From contig FR897847.1 of assembly GCA_000437495.1 (NCBI GenBank), positions 93,455-101,095 of the forward strand: a stretch of DNA of 7,641 bases, given 5' to 3'. This document shows, in pieces, positions 5,302 through 7,641 of the stretch. The translations under genes were made by a program, and so were the position numbers. The DNA comes from Prevotella sp. CAG:485. Its GTDB lineage: Bacteria; Bacteroidota; Bacteroidia; Bacteroidales; Muribaculaceae. Position 1 is the first letter of the stretch; each line of letters starts with the position of its first letter. The notes under the pieces are model-generated. The model saw nothing but the letters and a program-made list of their open reading frames with translations. It had not been told where the DNA came from and searched no databases.

Positions 5302-7005
5302 ATGAGGAAGTTAACTATGAGCAAAGCTGCAACCGCTGAAAAGACCACAAAGAAAGTAACCGCTGTCAAGACCGCTGCTCCCAAAAGCATTCTCGAGTCG
5401 TTTGAAAGCATCGTTGAAATGGTAGAAGACTCAAACCTGGAGAAGGATTTCTACGACAAGGCATCGATGCATATCAGATATGCCGCCGGAAAGCTGAAGC
5501 TTACGCCCATTCAAGTTGTGCTGTTGTCGATTTTCGTCGACCGCAGCGAGGATAATCACATTCTCCTTTCGGAGATAGCAAAATATATCGGCTGCAGAAC
5601 AACCAAGATTCTGCGTCTTATGGACGACATCAACGTTCTCGAAGAGCAACGCTATATCCGCGTGAATCGCAACAAACATTGCATGAGTTTCCGGGTCCCT
5701 GCTCAGGTGCTGGACTCGCTCGTTAAAAATCAACCCTACATCTATACGCCGCAACCCATTACAGACACTCAGGCATTCTTCGATTACTTCTCTAATGTGG
5801 AGGCGGAATTAGAAGACGACGAGCTGACCTATGAAGCGCTGAAGCAGCAGACTCTGGAAAATTTGGAAAAGATAAAAGACTCTGTCTTCGCCACCAATCT
5901 CAGGCAATATCAACTTGACGAGGAGAACCTGCTGCTCTTTATCTATATGGCTCACCTTTTTGTGAATAATAACGACAATAATATACTTATCAGCGATATT
6001 AGCCGAATTTATGATAATCGCGCAATGCCCATGTTCATAAGACGAGCGTTGTGCTGCCGCCGTTCAATCCTTTTCCTGACAGAGCTGATAGAGAACGTCA
6101 ACGAAGACGGATTGGCAAACTCGGAAGCTTTCAAGCTCACGGATAAGGCGAAGGAGAAGCTGCTCTCAGAGTTGGATTTGATGAACGCGGGAGCAAACGT
6201 TGTCAAAGGTCTTGTAAAAGCATCTGACCTCACACCCAAGAAGCTCATCTACAACAGCTCAGAGCAAAAGCAGATTGAACAACTTACCTCCGTTTTGTCG
6301 GAAGAGAAGTTTCAGGACGTTCAGAAACGCCTCCGCGCCATGGGTATGCGCCCCGGTTTCTGCTGCATGTTCTACGGAGCTCCGGGTACAGGCAAAACAG
6401 AAACGGTGTATCAGATAGCACGGCTCACCAACCGCGATATAATGCGCGTTGATGTGGATAAAATCAAGAGTTGCTGGGTAGGGGAGAGCGAAAAGAATAT
6501 CAAGAAGCTCTTCGACACTTACCGCTCACTCTGCAAGAATGTCGCCAAGACGCCTATTCTGCTCTTTAACGAGGCTGACGCAGTGTTGGGTGTACGTATG
6601 GAAGGCGCTTCACGCTCCGTCGACAAAATGGAAAACTCCATCCAGAATATCATACTGCAGGAAATGGAGACCCTTGAAGGGATAATGATTGCCACCACCA
6701 ATCTCACCGGCAATCTTGACAAAGCCTTTGAACGCCGCTTTCTCTATAAAATCCGGTTTGACAAACCCACCATTGAAGCACGCACGCAGATTTGGCAGAC
6801 CATGCTCGGAGGCCTCACCCGTCAGGACGCAGAAACGCTTGCCTCGCAATTCGACCTCTCTGGCGGCGAAATAGAGAACATAGCTCGCCGCCAGTCGGTC
6901 AGCGCCATCCTCACCGGCAAAGAAGAGCTCGACCTCAACGAGCTGATTTCCTCCTGTCGCCTTGAACGCATCGCCGCCCAACCCCGCCGCGCCATCGGCT
7001 TCTGA
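5302..7005 (+). CDS. AAA family ATPase with winged-helix-like N-terminal segments
   Basis: This is a 567-residue cytoplasmic protein. After a basic Ala/Lys/Thr-rich tail (1-27), two segments share the pattern hydrophobic helix, DN-x-IL-L/I-S-E/D-I-x-x-I/Y: about 67-122 and about 203-288. They look like duplicated winged-helix-like domains. The AAA module covers about 320-555. It shows Walker A GAPGTGKT (359-366), a pore-loop-like SCWVGESE (390-397), Walker B ILLFNE (419-424) with Asn423 where Asp is usual, sensor 1 ATTN (464-467), arginine fingers in FERRF (476-480), and a sensor 2 region GGEIEN (521-526). The catalytic Glu424 is kept, so hydrolysis is plausible. The protein is probably a hexameric remodelling ATPase whose client is unknown. 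The start could be 5302 or Met6 at 5317, which has AGGAAG at 5305-5310 upstream; both fit the promoter. The gene is monocistronic, with a terminator at 7069-7110. Confidence 0.92.
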   Translation: MRKLTMSKAATAEKTTKKVTAVKTAAPKSILESFESIVEMVEDSNLEKDFYDKASMHIRYAAGKLKLTPIQVVLLSIFVDRSEDNHILLSEIAKYIGCRTTKILRLMDDINVLEEQRYIRVNRNKHCMSFRVPAQVLDSLVKNQPYIYTPQPITDTQAFFDYFSNVEAELEDDELTYEALKQQTLENLEKIKDSVFATNLRQYQLDEENLLLFIYMAHLFVNNNDNNILISDISRIYDNRAMPMFIRRALCCRRSILFLTELIENVNEDGLANSEAFKLTDKAKEKLLSELDLMNAGANVVKGLVKASDLTPKKLIYNSSEQKQIEQLTSVLSEEKFQDVQKRLRAMGMRPGFCCMFYGAPGTGKTETVYQIARLTNRDIMRVDVDKIKSCWVGESEKNIKKLFDTYRSLCKNVAKTPILLFNEADAVLGVRMEGASRSVDKMENSIQNIILQEMETLEGIMIATTNLTGNLDKAFERRFLYKIRFDKPTIEARTQIWQTMLGGLTRQDAETLASQFDLSGGEIENIARRQSVSAILTGKEELDLNELISSCRLERIAAQPRRAIGF

Positions 7006-7068
7006 CCCGTCACATTCACCTGCTTACCACCCTTACGGTCTGCCAACCGTCAGTAACCACCCATTTGT

Positions 7069-7110
7069 CTCGACCACTGCCTCTTCGTTGGTCGAGCCTT
7101 TTGTTGTTTT
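7069..7110 (+). terminator. Intrinsic terminator of the AAA ATPase gene
   Basis: CTCGACCA (7069-7076) and TGGTCGAG (7089-7096) form a perfect 8-bp stem with a 12-nt loop, followed by a T-rich tail (7099-7110). It lies 64 bases after the stop codon. A weaker hairpin, ACGGT (7035-7039) with ACCGT (7046-7050), precedes it. Confidence 0.8.
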
Positions 7111-7145
7111 ATGCATTGAGCCTCCCCTTATGCCCCTTTTTTAGC

Positions 7146-7173
7146 AAAAGAAAAAGACCCAAGCGCAACGGGT
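7146..7173 (-). terminator. Intrinsic terminator of the candidate small RNA
   Basis: A short stem (ACCCG with UGGGU, 7-nt loop) is followed directly by two U runs of five and four, separated by one C. The U-rich side lies only on the minus strand. Confidence 0.6.
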
Positions 7174-7250
7174 AGGTCGAATACCTCATCAGAGTGTTAT
7201 GCACCCTGCCGCCGTTCCACACATCGTGGCTCTATTGTGCTTAGATCTTA
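7146..7250 (-). ncRNA. Candidate small RNA with four hairpins, about 100 nt
   Basis: Reading the minus strand from about 7250, four hairpins follow one another: CCAC/GTGG (7229-7217), AGGGTG/CACTCT (7207-7191), AGGT/ACCT (7186-7174) and ACCCG/TGGGT (7173-7157). The last is followed by C-UUUUU-C-UUUU (7156-7146), a typical intrinsic terminator. Two stems contain pairs that are G-U in minus-strand RNA but A-C in plus-strand RNA (7205 with 7193, 7169 with 7161), which favours the minus strand. A -33/-7 promoter sits immediately upstream. Short frames in this stretch have no protein-like character. I do not match it to 6S, SRP, RNase P or tmRNA. It would converge with the AAA ATPase transcript. 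Its role is unknown; a trans-acting sRNA or an antisense partner of the ATPase 3' end are both possible. Confidence 0.5.
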
Positions 7251-7255
7251 TCAGC

Positions 7256-7286
7256 GAAAATTACAAAAAAATTCCCTTCCGTCAAA
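7256..7286 (-). promoter_or_regulatory. Minus-strand promoter of the candidate small RNA
   Basis: TTTG (7286-7283) and TAATTTTC (7263-7256) are separated by exactly 19 bp. The -33 box is perfect and the -7 box differs from TAnnTTTG only in the last base. Predicted start is near 7250, just before the first hairpin. Confidence 0.6.
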
Positions 7287-7345
7287 ACCTCAGCCCCATA
7301 ACCCGCAAAAAAACTCCCAAAAGCATCCCCAATCCTCCCCTCACG

Positions 7346-7447
7346 CCTTCTCCTCCTCTCCTCTCTTCTCTTCAAATTTCTTCTCTTCTCACCTTCTCTC
7401 TCCTCTTCTTTCCTCTCCTTTCCTCCTCTCCCTCCTTTCAACTACCT
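7346..7447. repeat. G-free polypyrimidine tract
   Basis: The plus strand has no G from 7346 to 7447, and 90 of the 94 bases at 7346-7439 are C or T. Uninterrupted pyrimidine runs are 7346-7373 (28 nt) and 7392-7439 (48 nt). The repeated small units are TCC, TCTC and TTCTC. Open frames across it are low-complexity and unlikely to be translated. Confidence 0.9.
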
Positions 7448-7499
7448 GCCGTCTAATAGCTTCAGAGGTTTGGTAAGAGCCCCCAAATCCCCTCCTCAG

Positions 7500-7539
7500 T
7501 TTTCACTCCTTCTTAAAATTTTCACTCCATCTATAAAAT
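7500..7539. repeat. Two-copy degenerate tandem repeat of 19-20 bp
   Basis: TTTTCACTCC occurs exactly at 7500-7509 and 7519-7528. Each copy continues with a similar segment (TTCTTAAAA, then ATCTATAAAA), so the whole is a tandem repeat with about 19-bp spacing, near two turns of the helix. On the other strand the core reads GGAGTGAAAA. Confidence 0.7.
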
Positions 7540-7616
7540 AAAACCAAAAATTTCTTTCTTAAAAAAGCGCCTTAATTTTTTTATACCTATTTCACGAATA
7601 TGTGCGTCCTGTGGGC

Positions 7617-7640
7617 AGTGTATCAAAATTCTGGTACACT
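7617..7640. promoter_or_regulatory. Near-perfect 24-bp palindrome at the right edge, candidate operator
   Basis: AGTGTA (7617-7622) and TACACT (7635-7640) are exact inverted repeats. Continuing inward to the centre at 7628/7629, ten of the twelve position pairs match. The heptamer GTGTATC (7618-7624) also occurs, reversed, in the palindrome upstream of the ATPase gene (GATACAC, 5253-5259). Confidence 0.5.
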
Positions 7641-7641
7641 C

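Larger units (their letters stand above)
7006..7641. other. Intergenic region without a convincing protein gene
   Basis: These 636 bases carry the ATPase terminator, the candidate small RNA with its promoter, the G-free tract, the tandem repeat and the right-edge palindrome, all listed separately. G is also very rare at 7261-7345, with five in 85 bases. From 7540 to 7616 I see only AT-rich sequence, which may be the upstream region of a gene beyond the window. Confidence 0.65.

Noticed and set aside
7170..7190. GGTCGAATACC-like segment resembling a tRNA T-arm.
   Set aside because: The loop register is off by one, and no matching acceptor, D or anticodon arms can be drawn around it.
7157..7196. 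CTGATGAG on the minus strand followed by a small stem, resembling the start of a hammerhead ribozyme core.
   Set aside because: The required GAAA after stem II is absent and no stem III or cleavage site fits.
7199..7476. Overlapping plus-strand and minus-strand open frames across the pyrimidine tract.
   Set aside because: They are low-complexity Ser/Pro/Leu or Arg/Glu/Lys strings produced by the G-free sequence, without initiation signals or domain character.

Overview
The window looks like a chromosomal stretch from the order Bacteroidales, perhaps a Muribaculaceae- or Prevotella-like gut commensal; the family is inferred and could not be tested. Three things support this: a GLPGLI-family secreted protein next to a TonB-receptor-like outer-membrane protein with a CarboxypepD_reg-like N-terminus, promoters of the Bacteroidetes type (TTTG at -33, TAnnTTTG at -7), and A-rich leaders without clear Shine-Dalgarno sequences.

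Layout. On the minus strand, 1-2010 is the 5' part of an outer-membrane beta-barrel protein that runs off the left edge. It is translationally coupled by a 4-base overlap to the GLPGLI gene at 2007-2870. An AT-rich gap follows (2871-3324). It holds a 44-codon ORF (3114-3248) that looks like the severed signal-peptide end of an envelope protein, and a perfect 12-bp inverted repeat lies inside that ORF. Next on the minus strand are a complete MATE-family multidrug exporter (3325-4680) and an 86-residue protein of unknown function (4856-5116). The exporter has its own consensus promoter and a structured leader. In that leader a terminator-like hairpin with a U6 tract overlaps a competing hairpin, as in an attenuator. 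A divergent intergenic region (5117-5301) contains a leader hairpin and a perfect palindrome just upstream of the -7 box of the plus-strand gene. That gene (5302-7005) is a 567-residue AAA ATPase with two winged-helix-like N-terminal segments.

The last 636 bases (7006-7641) have no convincing protein gene but are rich in structure. They hold the ATPase terminator, a candidate small RNA of about 100 nt on the minus strand (well-spaced promoter, four consecutive hairpins, U-rich terminator), a 102-base G-free pyrimidine tract, a degenerate 19-20 bp tandem repeat, and a near-perfect 24-bp palindrome at the right edge.

How the genes relate. The GLPGLI protein and the barrel protein probably form one envelope unit. 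The exporter, the small protein and the ATPase appear to be independent transcription units. No CRISPR array, tRNA, rRNA, IS element or complete defence system is visible. The best candidates for something undescribed are the minus-strand small RNA, the exporter leader switch and the palindrome over the ATPase promoter.
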